Below, one piece after another: positions 1 through 8,484 of a stretch of 64,000 bases of DNA. Position 1 is the stretch's first letter. Each line of letters begins with the position of its first letter. The notes beneath the pieces are model-generated. The model saw nothing but the letters and a program-made list of their open reading frames with translations. It searched no databases and had not been told where the DNA came from. This stretch comes from Alcanivorax sp. S71-1-4 (lineage in GTDB: Bacteria > Pseudomonadota > Gammaproteobacteria > Pseudomonadales > Alcanivoracaceae). The stretch spans positions 1 through 64,000 of the forward strand of contig NZ_AQOR01000018.1 of the NCBI RefSeq assembly GCF_009846755.1, in the 5' to 3' direction. The position numbers were made by a program, and so were the translations under genes.

Positions 1-113
1 GGCTCGACCGGCGCGAGGGTGGGCGTCGGCGCGGCACCGGGCAACGCGGCACACGCCACCCAGGGTGTAAAGCCCATGGCGCCCAGATAAGCCTGTCGTT
101 GCAGTTCGTTCAT
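1..113 (-). CDS. Hypothetical protein, N-terminal fragment (runs off the left edge)
   Basis: Only the first 37 codons are inside the window. They begin MNELQRQAYLGAMGFTPWVA and continue into a Pro/Ala-rich stretch. The start ATG (111-113) overlaps the TGA of the upstream rhombosortase gene as ATGA, so the two are probably translationally coupled. The pattern RQAYL-x-AMG-x-TPW vaguely recalls the N-termini of HolD-like (DNA polymerase III psi) proteins encoded next to rimI in related bacteria. With so little sequence this is a guess, and no function is assigned. Confidence 0.5.
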   Translation of the reverse strand, partial: MNELQRQAYLGAMGFTPWVACAALPGAAPTPTLAPVE

Positions 114-730
114 GATGACTCCGGTCCCGGATGCGGCAGTCTAACACGACGCCAGAACGCCACGCCCGCCGCCAGCAACACGCCACTGAGCGCACCATAA
201 AGATGGGCATTCACATAGACCCGGCCGTCAATCCAGTCACGCAGGTAGTCCACGTCGTACCCGGGCAACTGCTCCCAGATCAGCCGCCCCGCCACCAGCG
301 CCAGCACCAGTGCGTGCAGCCACGGATGGGTACGAAAACCCAGCAGCAGCGCCATCACCAGCCAGCCGTGCAGAATGCCGGAGAGCCCCACATACGGCCC
401 GCTGGCCTGATCGACATACAGCATCAACAGGCTCACCAGCAGCGGCGACACCAGCAGCCAGGCCGCCAGCAGCCAGCGGTCATACACGTCGGTGAAGAAC
501 CAGGCACAGAGCAGGAAACCGCCCAGGTTCATCAGCATGTGCCAGTGGTTGAGGTGTACGAAATGGGCGCTGTACAGGCGCCAGAGCTGGCCGTCGAGAA
601 GGGTCGCGCGCTGGTATTCCAGCAACGGGTTGATCCAGGCATGGGCCAGGCCGAGCACGGCCAGCAACACTGCAAACAGAATGAGGTAGCGCCGCAGCAA
701 AGGGTCGCGCACAGCGAGCGTTGCAGACAT
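110..730 (-). CDS. rrtA: Rhombosortase-type rhomboid intramembrane serine protease
   Basis: A 206-residue, all-helical membrane protein with about six hydrophobic segments. Rhomboid hallmarks are present in order: HLNHWHMLMNLGG in the second membrane region (His and Asn of the oxyanion site), GLSGILHG with the catalytic Ser, and NAHLYGALSG with the catalytic His. Length and the NAHLYG motif fit the rhombosortase subgroup, which processes exported proteins carrying a GlyGly-CTERM tail. I chose the ATG at 728-730 (MSATLAVRDPLLRRY) because everything upstream in frame is low-complexity and unlike protein. No GlyGly-CTERM substrate is visible in the window. The stop overlaps the next gene's start by ATGA. 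Confidence 0.8.
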   Translation of the reverse strand: MSATLAVRDPLLRRYLILFAVLLAVLGLAHAWINPLLEYQRATLLDGQLWRLYSAHFVHLNHWHMLMNLGGFLLCAWFFTDVYDRWLLAAWLLVSPLLVSLLMLYVDQASGPYVGLSGILHGWLVMALLLGFRTHPWLHALVLALVAGRLIWEQLPGYDVDYLRDWIDGRVYVNAHLYGALSGVLLAAGVAFWRRVRLPHPGPESS

Positions 731-972
731 GAGGCTGGTTTTCCCGGCATGAAGGAACCAGGCAGTATATAGCATTGGCCGGACCACCGTTCCGGGTGGC
801 GATGACCTTCGCGGGTTCCACTGGCCGGCAGGCTGGCGTCGTGCCCGCCGCTGCGTGGCCGGCCAGGAATATGGCGCCGGCTTGATGTCCCCCAATGAGC
901 GGCTGAAATCAGCCTGGGAAGAGTGCGGTTGCAGCGGCTCGCCGATCGGTTGCCGCGCTGGAGCGTGCGGCT

Positions 973-1179
973 CTATCGCGTGCTGAGGCCACTGCCACGG
1001 CCAGTCTGTACCCGGTCTCCTGAGCCACCAGCCGCTGCTCCGCGCAAGCAGCACGCTGGCGCCACGCAACTGACTCGCCAGGCCGGCTGCACGGTCGCCT
1101 TGTCGTCAGCGCGCGCCATGCTGGCGGCGACCAGGGACAGCAGCAGCACCACCACGGCGGTCACGCCCCCATGAATCAC
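973..1179 (-). CDS. Possible small secreted protein
   Basis: A 68-codon frame starting at GTG 1177-1179 has a very good Shine-Dalgarno (GGAGAGG, 4 bases upstream). It opens with a textbook signal peptide: short N-region, a Val/Leu-rich core, then AASMARA followed by DDKATV. The rest (four Cys, then Gly/Ser/Arg-rich) resembles nothing I know and may be frameshifted, because a neighbouring frame stays open further downstream. It could be a decayed gene for an exported protein. The signal peptide and ribosome site are seen; expression is inferred. Confidence 0.3.
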   Translation of the reverse strand: MIHGGVTAVVVLLLSLVAASMARADDKATVQPAWRVSCVAPACCLRGAAAGGSGDRVQTGRGSGLSTR

Positions 1180-1285
1180 CCGACCTCTCCGGCCGTTATT
1201 ATGGTCTGCCGGCATCGTGTCCCCCTTGGCGTGATCTGTCTGTTTGTGCTGATGCTGGGCAGTATCCCGAGAAGCGGATCACAGC

Positions 1286-1360
1286 GGCATACCATAAACA
1301 TAGTAGGGGGCCGGGCCGTCGAACGGCCCGGGTACGCCGGCGCGGCAGGCATACCATGAA
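1286..1360. promoter_or_regulatory. Direct repeats and hairpin upstream of the two-component/sulfatase operon
   Basis: GGCATACCATAA begins at 1286 and GGCATACCATGAA at 1348, 62 bases apart, so roughly six helical turns. Between them is a perfect inverted repeat CCGGGCCGT/ACGGCCCGG with a 3-base loop (1311-1331). A further CAGCGGCATAC lies near 1370. The spacing and the position 75-150 bases before the response-regulator start suggest regulator binding sites, possibly for the adjacent LuxR-type protein. This is inference. Confidence 0.3.
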
Positions 1361-1433
1361 TAGGGTATCCAGCGGCATACGCCTTCGGGCCACAATGACC
1401 GGGCGTCACAATCACTCATACGGGGAACACAAG

Positions 1434-2087
1434 ATGGCCGATACAACCCAGGCGGCACGCATTCTGCTGCTTGAGGACGACACCCCGTTGCGCGAACGCT
1501 TCGCGCACATCATCAACGGCTGGCCCGGCGGCGAACTGGTGGCCGCCTGCGCCACGCTGGAAGAGGCCCTGGCGGTGCTGAACCGGCAGCCCGTGGACCT
1601 CTTGATGACCGACCTGAACCTGCCGGACGGCCACGGCATCGAGGCCATCCGCCTGTTGCGCCGGCTGTACCCGGACGCCGACGCCATGGTGATTTCCGTG
1701 CTGGCCGACGATGAGACGGTGCTCAATGCCATCGAGGCCGGCGCGGTGGGTTACCTGCTCAAGGACGCCGACTCCATCGAACTGGTGGAAGCGATCGAAT
1801 CACTGCGCGCCGGGCACTCGCCGATTTCCTCCTCCATCGCCCGCATCCTGGTACGGCGCATGAACGCGCCCGCCGCCAGCCAGCCCGGGCCGGAGCTGAC
1901 CCCGCGCGAGACGGAAATCCTGCGCGGCATCGCCAAGGGCTTTACCTATACCGAGTTGGCCGAGTGGCTGAGCATCTCGCGCCAGACGGTGCCGGTGCAT
2001 ATCAAGAACATCTACCGCAAGCTGGCCGCCAACAACCGCTCAGAGGCGGTCTACGAAGCATCGAAGCGGGGGCTGATACGACTGTGA
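1434..2087 (+). CDS. LuxR/NarL-family response regulator
   Basis: A 217-residue transcriptional regulator. Residues 1-125 form a receiver domain with the acidic pair EDD near the start, phospho-acceptor Asp60 in LLMTDLNLPDG, and the conserved Lys in YLLKDAD. Residues about 145-210 form a LuxR-type helix-turn-helix (TPRETEILRGIAKGF, then SISRQTVPVHIKNIYRKL). ATG 1434 was chosen over an upstream ATG because GGGGA sits 8 bases before it and the receiver begins directly after it. The stop TGA overlaps the GTG of the kinase gene, so it is the partner of that kinase and probably regulates this operon. Target promoters are unknown. Confidence 0.92.
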   Translation: MADTTQAARILLLEDDTPLRERFAHIINGWPGGELVAACATLEEALAVLNRQPVDLLMTDLNLPDGHGIEAIRLLRRLYPDADAMVISVLADDETVLNAIEAGAVGYLLKDADSIELVEAIESLRAGHSPISSSIARILVRRMNAPAASQPGPELTPRETEILRGIAKGFTYTELAEWLSISRQTVPVHIKNIYRKLAANNRSEAVYEASKRGLIRL

Positions 2088-3877
2088 TCCGCAAGGTGGG
2101 GCTGGGGGTGTTGTGGACGGTACTGGCCGCGCTGGCCAGCGCGCCACTGTGGCTGACACCGCCGGCACCGGACGTGCTGGCGATCACCACCGCCGAGCGC
2201 CTGGAGGGCGACACCTGGCAGCCGGTGACCTTGCCCGAGGCCGGCCTGCCCGCCGGCCAGTGGGCGCATTACCGCATGACAGCCCGTCTGGACGAGCTAC
2301 AGGGCCGCCACCTGTTCATCCCGACCATCAGCCAGCGCGCCATCATCACCGTGGCCGGCGAGGAGATCGCCGACACCGAGCACCGCACCACCATGATCGG
2401 GCTGGCCTCCGGCATTACCTCGCTGGTGCCACTGCCGCCGCGTCTGCTGCGGCAGGGCGACAACACCCTCGAAGTCCACTTGCAATCCATGAGCCTGGTG
2501 CCCGGCTATCTGTCGCCGCTGTACATCGGCAGTGCCGATGAACTGACACCGCACTACCGTGACCGCATCTTCCTGCTCGAATACCTGCGCCTGATGGTGC
2601 CGGCCGGGCAGTTGCTGATGGCGCTGGTGGTGATGGTGCTGTGGCTGTACCGGCCGCAGGAGGCACTGTTCGGCTGGCTGACGCTGCTGCTGGTCAGCTC
2701 GATGTTCATTTACCTGGGCATGATGCGTGACCTGCTGCCGCGCCTGCTCGACGTGATGCCTTATCTGCACATGCTCGGCTCGTCGGCGAGCGCGATCCTG
2801 GTGATTACCGTGATGCTGGTCTCCGGGCTGTCGCCGCCACGCTGGCTGAAGCTGGCCGCGCTGCTGATTCCGCTGCTGTGCATCCTGCTCGGGTTATCGG
2901 ACCTGATGCCGGCACCACAACTGGTGATGTTCATCAATGCACCGCTGAACATCCTCGGCCTGCTGGTCAGCCTCGGCATCACCGCCTGGGCCGCGGCACG
3001 GCGTGTCAGCGAAGCCTGGCTGCTGCTGTTGCCGCTGCTGCTGGCGGTGCTGGCAGCGCTGCACGACTACGGGGTGGTGACCGGGCGGCTCAACGGGCCG
3101 ATCTTTCTGTCGGTGTATTACCGCCCGGCGCTGATGATCGGTATCGCCATGATCCTGATGCGTCGCCTCGGCGTGAGCCTGAACCGGCTCGACAACGCCA
3201 ACGCGTATCTCACCCAGCGCCTGACCGAACAGGAACAGGAGCTGGCGCGCCTGCATGAAGAAGAACGCCGCGAGGCCGCCCGGCGCACCCTGTCCGAGGA
3301 ACGCCGGCGCCTGACCGCGGACCTGCATGACGGCCTGTCCGGCCACCTCGCCTCGATCATCGCGCTGTCGGAACGGGAACAGTCCGCACAGGTGGAGCGC
3401 GCCGCGCGCGAGGCACTGGACGACCTGCGGCTGGTGATCCACTCGCTGGACATCCAGGATCGCGAACTGCCGGTGGCACTGGCCGGCCTGCGCGAACGGC
3501 TGGAACGGCAGCTCAAGCGCCTGGGTATCCGGCTCGACTGGTCGATGGCGAGGTTGCCGGAAATCGCCGGTGTCACGCCGTCACAGGCACTGAACGTGCT
3601 GCGCATTCTGCAGGAGGCCATCACCAACGCCATCAAACACGGCCAGGCAACACGCATCAGCGTGCAGGGCAGCGACGATGACGGCCACGCACGCATCGAT
3701 GTCGAGAACAACGGCCTGCCCTTCCCGCGCAATCCGGACCGCTGCGGCGCCGGGCTGAACAATATGCGCCGCCGCATCCGCGCACTGGACGGCCGCATCG
3801 AGATTGAGCCACGGGAACAGGGCACGCGCCTCACGCTGTGGCTGCCGCGGCAATTGCCGGAATCGTCCCCGGAGTGA
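2084..3877 (+). CDS. 7TMR-DISM sensor histidine kinase
   Basis: A 597-residue membrane sensor. The N-terminus has one hydrophobic anchor, then a periplasmic beta-rich ligand domain (about 30-170) of the 7TMR-DISM extracellular type, then seven hydrophobic helices (about 180-385). A coiled coil rich in Glu/Arg leads into a HisKA_3 dimerisation helix with phospho-acceptor His415 in LTADLHDGLSGHLA. The ATPase domain shows the N box around Asn515 (EAITNAIKHG) and a G box (CGAGLNNMRRRI). The GTG start overlaps the response-regulator stop (GTGA), so the pair is co-translated. DISM sensors often bind carbohydrates; the signal here is unknown. Seven bases separate the stop from the cytochrome gene. 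Confidence 0.9.
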   Translation: MIRKVGLGVLWTVLAALASAPLWLTPPAPDVLAITTAERLEGDTWQPVTLPEAGLPAGQWAHYRMTARLDELQGRHLFIPTISQRAIITVAGEEIADTEHRTTMIGLASGITSLVPLPPRLLRQGDNTLEVHLQSMSLVPGYLSPLYIGSADELTPHYRDRIFLLEYLRLMVPAGQLLMALVVMVLWLYRPQEALFGWLTLLLVSSMFIYLGMMRDLLPRLLDVMPYLHMLGSSASAILVITVMLVSGLSPPRWLKLAALLIPLLCILLGLSDLMPAPQLVMFINAPLNILGLLVSLGITAWAAARRVSEAWLLLLPLLLAVLAALHDYGVVTGRLNGPIFLSVYYRPALMIGIAMILMRRLGVSLNRLDNANAYLTQRLTEQEQELARLHEEERREAARRTLSEERRRLTADLHDGLSGHLASIIALSEREQSAQVERAAREALDDLRLVIHSLDIQDRELPVALAGLRERLERQLKRLGIRLDWSMARLPEIAGVTPSQALNVLRILQEAITNAIKHGQATRISVQGSDDDGHARIDVENNGLPFPRNPDRCGAGLNNMRRRIRALDGRIEIEPREQGTRLTLWLPRQLPESSPE

Positions 3878-3884
3878 GTGGCCC

Positions 3885-6104
3885 ATGCGACCGTCCCGCG
3901 CACTGCTGCTGATTCTGCCACTGTGTGCCGTGGCGCTGACCGGTGGCTGGTGGCTGTCGCGTGGCGAGAGTGGTGACGTCGCCAGTGCGCCGCACTGGGT
4001 GGACGAAAACCAGTGCCGGCAATGCCACGCACCGCAATTCCGCGACTGGCAACAGTCCCATCACCCTCTTGCAATGCGGTTGCCCGCTGACGGCACCGTG
4101 CGCGGCGATTTCAACGACGCCATTTTCCGGAGCGACCGGGAAACCACCCGCTTTTTTCGTGACGGCGATACATTTCAGGTCAGCACGCCGAATGCCGATG
4201 GCCAGCCCGAGACATTCCCCGTGGCCTACACCTTCGGCTGGGCACCCTTGCAGCAATACCTGCTGGCCCTGGACGACGGCCGCCTGCAAGCCCTCGGCGT
4301 CGCCTGGGATACTGCACAGCAACGCTGGTTTCACCTCTACGACGGCGAAGGCGTGGACGCGCACCACCCGCTGCACTGGCAGCAACCGGCGCAGAACGCC
4401 AATACCCAATGCATCGAATGCCATACCACCGATTTCCGGACCGGCTTCGATGAAGCAACACAGCGCTTCGACAGCCAGTGGCACAGCCTCGGTGTAGGCT
4501 GCCAGGGCTGCCATGGCCCCGCCGCCGATCATCTGCGCTGGGCCAACGCGCTGAATGAGACACCGGATACCACACCCGGCAAAGGTTTTGCCCGCCAACT
4601 CGACCAGGCCGCGCAACAACTCGACACCTGCGGGACCTGCCACAGCCGCCGCACGCCACTGGGCACGCCCACGCGCAGCGCGGTACTGCAGGACGATTAT
4701 CTGCTCAGCCAATTAACGGCAGACCTGTACGAAGTGGACGGCAAGATTCAGGGCGAAGTGTTCGAATACGGCTCTTTTCTGCAAAGCCGCATGCACCAGG
4801 CCGGCGTGGTCTGCGCCGATTGCCACAACCCGCACAGCGGCCAGTTGCGCGCGCCGGACAACGCCGTCTGCACCCAGTGCCACAACCCGGCAGCGACGCC
4901 CATACGCGCGGCGATTCGCGGCACGCACCTGGCGGCAAAAGACTACGACAGCCCGGCGCATTACCATCACGCCCCCGGCTCGCCCGGCGCCGCCTGCAAG
5001 GCGTGTCATATGCCGGGCAAACTCTACATGGGTAACGACCTGCGCCACGATCACAGTTTCAGTTCGCCCGATCCCGAACAGGCGCTCGCGCTCGGCCACA
5101 GCGATGCCTGCCTGGGATGTCATGAAAATAGCGATACCGACACACTGCTGACGCACTTTCGCCAGTGGTATCCCGCACACCAGCCGCGCGACGGCGGCTA
5201 CGCACGCGCGCTGTTCAAAGCGCGGCACGGTGACGCTGGCGCGGCCGAGGCGCTGCTTGCGCAACTGTCACGCGACGACCTGCCGGGGCTGCGCCGCGCC
5301 GCATTGATCGCGGAATTGCCGGCGTACCCTTCCCGCGCTGCGCAGCAGGCCGTGTTCGCCGCACTGAAACATGCCGACCCGAGCGTGCGCCGCGCCGCCA
5401 TCGAGGCGTTGCCACCCGGCATGCAATCCGGACTGCCGGGTTTATTGAACGACCCCGTGCGCGCCGTGCGCCTGGGCGCCGCCGAACAATGGCTCTCGCT
5501 GGCCGACCAACAAGGCACGTCATTACCCGCCGACGCACTGAGCGAATACGAACAGGTGCAGCAACAACTGCTGGCCAACGCCGAAGCCCACACCAATCTC
5601 GCCAACCTGTACCGGCTCACCGGCCGCGACGAACAGGTGACGCCGGCCCTGCACGCCGCCCTGCAACGCAACCCGCGCTTCGTACCCGCCATCGTACTGC
5701 TGGCCCAGTGGCAGGCCGCGCAAGGCGACGTCGATGACAGCCGCCGGCAATTAATCCAGGCACTGCGCGACCAGCCCGGCAACGCCGTGCTGCATCACGC
5801 CTACGGCCTGGCCAGCATCCGTGCAGGACAACTGCAAGAAGGCGTGCGCGCACTGGAAAAAGCCCACGCCCTGGCACCGGACAACGACACCTACGCCTAT
5901 GTGCTGGCCGTGGCCTGGCACGACACCGGGCAACGCCCGCGCGCCCTGCAACTGCTGCGCGAACAACTGGCGCGCCACCCGGCCAGCCGGCCACTGCGGC
6001 TGGCGCTGTACCAGTACCTGCCGCGCGGCCCGGAACAGGACGCACTGCTGCAAACACTGACACAACAAAACCCGCAGGACCCACTGCTGAACACACCACA
6101 TTGA
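3885..6104 (+). CDS. Octaheme cytochrome c with HEAT/TPR-like C-terminal repeats
   Basis: A 739-residue exported protein with an N-terminal membrane anchor or uncleaved signal (residues 7-25). Eight CxxCH heme-attachment motifs can be counted: CRQCH, CIECH, CQGCH, CGTCH, CADCH, CTQCH, CKACH and CLGCH (the last at about residue 409). The arrangement recalls cytochrome c554/NrfA-like multiheme proteins. From about residue 440 the sequence becomes Ala/Leu-rich helical repeats: HEAT-like units first, then at least three TPR-like units (HTNLANLYRLTGR, VLHHAYGLASIRAGQ, TYAYVLAVAWHDTGQ). It should sit on the periplasmic face and act in electron transfer or a redox reaction; the substrate is unknown. 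It lies between the two-component genes and the first sulfatase with very short gaps, which supports one operon. Confidence 0.85.
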   Translation: MRPSRALLLILPLCAVALTGGWWLSRGESGDVASAPHWVDENQCRQCHAPQFRDWQQSHHPLAMRLPADGTVRGDFNDAIFRSDRETTRFFRDGDTFQVSTPNADGQPETFPVAYTFGWAPLQQYLLALDDGRLQALGVAWDTAQQRWFHLYDGEGVDAHHPLHWQQPAQNANTQCIECHTTDFRTGFDEATQRFDSQWHSLGVGCQGCHGPAADHLRWANALNETPDTTPGKGFARQLDQAAQQLDTCGTCHSRRTPLGTPTRSAVLQDDYLLSQLTADLYEVDGKIQGEVFEYGSFLQSRMHQAGVVCADCHNPHSGQLRAPDNAVCTQCHNPAATPIRAAIRGTHLAAKDYDSPAHYHHAPGSPGAACKACHMPGKLYMGNDLRHDHSFSSPDPEQALALGHSDACLGCHENSDTDTLLTHFRQWYPAHQPRDGGYARALFKARHGDAGAAEALLAQLSRDDLPGLRRAALIAELPAYPSRAAQQAVFAALKHADPSVRRAAIEALPPGMQSGLPGLLNDPVRAVRLGAAEQWLSLADQQGTSLPADALSEYEQVQQQLLANAEAHTNLANLYRLTGRDEQVTPALHAALQRNPRFVPAIVLLAQWQAAQGDVDDSRRQLIQALRDQPGNAVLHHAYGLASIRAGQLQEGVRALEKAHALAPDNDTYAYVLAVAWHDTGQRPRALQLLREQLARHPASRPLRLALYQYLPRGPEQDALLQTLTQQNPQDPLLNTPH

Positions 6105-6128
6105 TTCACGGACGAGGGGGAAACTCGC

Positions 6129-8393
6129 ATGAACATGAAAACGCATGGCTTGCCATTTATTCTGCTGCCGCTGCTTGCCCTCGGTGGCTGCGGCGGTTCC
6201 GGTTCATCCGGTGCGGGCGGCGGCACACCGCCACCGCCGAAACCGAACATCCTGCTGGTGATCATGGACGATGTGGGCATCGACCAGATGTCCTCCTTCG
6301 GTTACGGTGGTGTTGCAACACCGTTGCCGCCGCCGCTGAGCGGCGAACATCGCGGGCCGGCCCTGCCCAGCATCGATGCCATTGCCGACCAGGGGCTGAA
6401 ATTCCGCAACACCTGGTCGATGCCGGAATGCTCGCCGGGCCGCTCCGTACTGCTGACCGGCCGCTACCCGCTGCGCAACAACATCTACCAGGCCATCGGG
6501 CCGAATGACCTGGCCAATTCACAGATTTCCGAATACGAAATCACCGCGCCGAAACTGCTGAAACAGGCCGGGTACGAAAACGCGATGTTCGGCAAATTCC
6601 ATCTGGCCGGCCCGGACAACAACCTGGCCGGCAGCGACACACCGGCACAACTGGGCTGGGATTATTTCTACGGCTGGATCGAGGGCCTGCCGGCCTCCAT
6701 CGACACCACCGCCGGCGGTGTTTACGATGAAGGCCGCTGGTCATGCGGTTTCTATCCGCATCATCTGGCCGGCGCCTGCTACTTCCCCGACGACACCTGC
6801 CAGGACATGAGCGCACCGGCCCTGACCGGGGATGGCAGCGGCCTGCTCTGCCTGAGCCGGGGCGGTATTTTTGTCCGTGGTTTTGACGTGCCGGACGATC
6901 ACGAAGTGCCTGACGGCTATCAGACCTGTGCCGAGCCGCTGCCGGAAGGCGTCACGCTCGATTTTGAAAAGCAGAATGCCTACTACGTGTCACCGCTGGT
7001 CATCATCAAGGACGGCGAGCGCGAAGACGTGCCGCTGACCGACCCGCGCGCACGCGGCTACCGCACCACCATCGAAACCAACGCCGCCATCGACTGGATC
7101 ACCTCACGCGACGACAGCACGCCCTGGATGGCCACGGTCAGTTATTCCAGCGCCCACACCCCGTGGCAACAGGCGCCGATGGCGCTGGCACCGATCACGC
7201 CCAACCTGTCCGGCAACATTCTGGACTGCGCCAGTTCACTGCATGGCCGCGTGATTCAGGACCAGATGACCGAAGCGATGGACACCGAATTCGGCCGCCT
7301 GATGGTGGAAACCGGCCTGGCCACCCGCGCTGAAGACGGCACCCTGCACTACAACCCGGACAGCAACACGCTGGTGATTATCGTGGGTGACAACGGCACC
7401 CTCGGCAACGCCGTCAAGCTGCCGTTTGATCCGACCCGCGCCAAGAGCACGGCCTATCAGACCGGTGTCTGGGTGCCGCTGATCATCGCCGGCCCCATGG
7501 TCAGCGAACCGGGCCGCTCGGTGGAAGCCATGGTCAACATGGCGGATATTTTCCATCTTCTCGGCGAAACCGCAGGCATCGACATGTCCGCCGCGGTGCC
7601 GCGCGTGCTGGATGCCGAACCGCTGCTGCCCTACCTGCTCAATCCCGAGCAGACAAGCCTGCGCCAGTTCAACTTCACCCAGGGTGGCCTGAACCTGCAG
7701 AAGGACGGCGGCCGCAACGGCCCCTGCGCCATCGGCAATCTCTGCTCCCACACGCCGGTCAACAAAGGCGTATGCGAGGACAATGGCGGTGTCTGGTGGG
7801 GCCAGGGCGCCGACGACAGCAGTGCCGTGGCGGCCATCAGCAACCTGGGGTTCAGCCCGGAAGACGGGCTGGAAATGTGCTGGCAAGTGAACCAGGCACT
7901 GCACCAGCTCGACCCGGACAACTACCAGGATAATCACAAGGAGATCGCCACCACCTACGCCGTCGCGGTGCGCAACGCGCACTACAAACTGGTGCGCAAC
8001 GAAATCACCGACTACGACATCGCGTCCGACACCGGCATTACCGTCAACACCGAAGAGCTCTATGAGATCAACCAGGACGAAGCAGCCCCGCTGCTGGACA
8101 CGGCAGACAGCGACCTGCTCGCCGACGGCGAAGGCGCCCTCTCCCCGGCACAGGCGGAAAACCTGACACAACTCCGGGCGGAACTGGCCGCGATACTGGA
8201 TTCACAACACGCCTGCCCCGGTGACGGCAACGACGATGGCGCGGTCAATCAGACCGACCTGGACGAGTTCGAACGCATCACTGTGACCGAAGGCTGGAGC
8301 GGTTCCAGCACCTACGACTTCAACCTCGATGGCGCCACCGATGAACAGGATCTCCAAGTGATCGAGGACAACCTGGGCACCACTTGCTGGTAA
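6129..8393 (+). CDS. Lipoprotein sulfatase with C-terminal EF-hand/dockerin-like module
   Basis: A 754-residue type I sulfatase. A lipobox LALGGC places the lipidated Cys at residue 21, followed by a Gly/Pro linker. The alkaline-phosphatase-fold core has the metal-binding pair MDD (47-48) and the sulfatase signature CSPGRSVLLTGRYP, with Cys101 the residue normally converted to formylglycine. GDNGTLG near the middle matches the family's second metal site. The last 60 residues hold two Ca-loop-like stretches (DGNDDGAVNQTDLDEFE and DFNLDGATDEQDLQ) bracketed by Cys, resembling dockerin type I repeats. GAGGGGG upstream is a strong ribosome site. The protein is predicted to be anchored in a membrane facing the periplasm or surface. 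The sulfate ester substrate is unknown, and no formylglycine-generating enzyme is in the window. Confidence 0.88.
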   Translation: MNMKTHGLPFILLPLLALGGCGGSGSSGAGGGTPPPPKPNILLVIMDDVGIDQMSSFGYGGVATPLPPPLSGEHRGPALPSIDAIADQGLKFRNTWSMPECSPGRSVLLTGRYPLRNNIYQAIGPNDLANSQISEYEITAPKLLKQAGYENAMFGKFHLAGPDNNLAGSDTPAQLGWDYFYGWIEGLPASIDTTAGGVYDEGRWSCGFYPHHLAGACYFPDDTCQDMSAPALTGDGSGLLCLSRGGIFVRGFDVPDDHEVPDGYQTCAEPLPEGVTLDFEKQNAYYVSPLVIIKDGEREDVPLTDPRARGYRTTIETNAAIDWITSRDDSTPWMATVSYSSAHTPWQQAPMALAPITPNLSGNILDCASSLHGRVIQDQMTEAMDTEFGRLMVETGLATRAEDGTLHYNPDSNTLVIIVGDNGTLGNAVKLPFDPTRAKSTAYQTGVWVPLIIAGPMVSEPGRSVEAMVNMADIFHLLGETAGIDMSAAVPRVLDAEPLLPYLLNPEQTSLRQFNFTQGGLNLQKDGGRNGPCAIGNLCSHTPVNKGVCEDNGGVWWGQGADDSSAVAAISNLGFSPEDGLEMCWQVNQALHQLDPDNYQDNHKEIATTYAVAVRNAHYKLVRNEITDYDIASDTGITVNTEELYEINQDEAAPLLDTADSDLLADGEGALSPAQAENLTQLRAELAAILDSQHACPGDGNDDGAVNQTDLDEFERITVTEGWSGSSTYDFNLDGATDEQDLQVIEDNLGTTCW

Positions 8394-8404
8394 AAAAAAA
8401 CTTG

Positions 8405-8448
8405 CCCCGTCACCCCGGACACACATCGTGCAACCGGGAATGACGGGG
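8405..8448 (+). terminator. Hairpin between first sulfatase and barrel gene, possible attenuator
   Basis: CCCCGTCA (8405-8412) pairs perfectly with TGACGGGG (8441-8448), with further CCGG/CCGG pairing inside. No T-run follows, so it is not a classical terminator; a run of nine A precedes it. It may moderate read-through or protect the upstream message. Confidence 0.4.
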
Positions 8449-8484
8449 TGACTGTCCGCCATGGAAAAGGACAGAGGCAAAAAG

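Larger units (their letters stand above)
731..1433. other. Intergenic region with little recognisable content
   Basis: About 700 bases separate the leftward rhombosortase gene from the rightward response regulator. They hold one weak small-protein candidate (973-1179, minus), a perfect 9-bp hairpin at 1311-1331, and two direct repeats of GGCATACCATRAA (1286 and 1348). The rest shows no convincing gene; the long minus-strand frame preceding the rhombosortase start is Arg/Pro/Ser-rich and resembles out-of-frame high-GC sequence. Confidence 0.5.
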
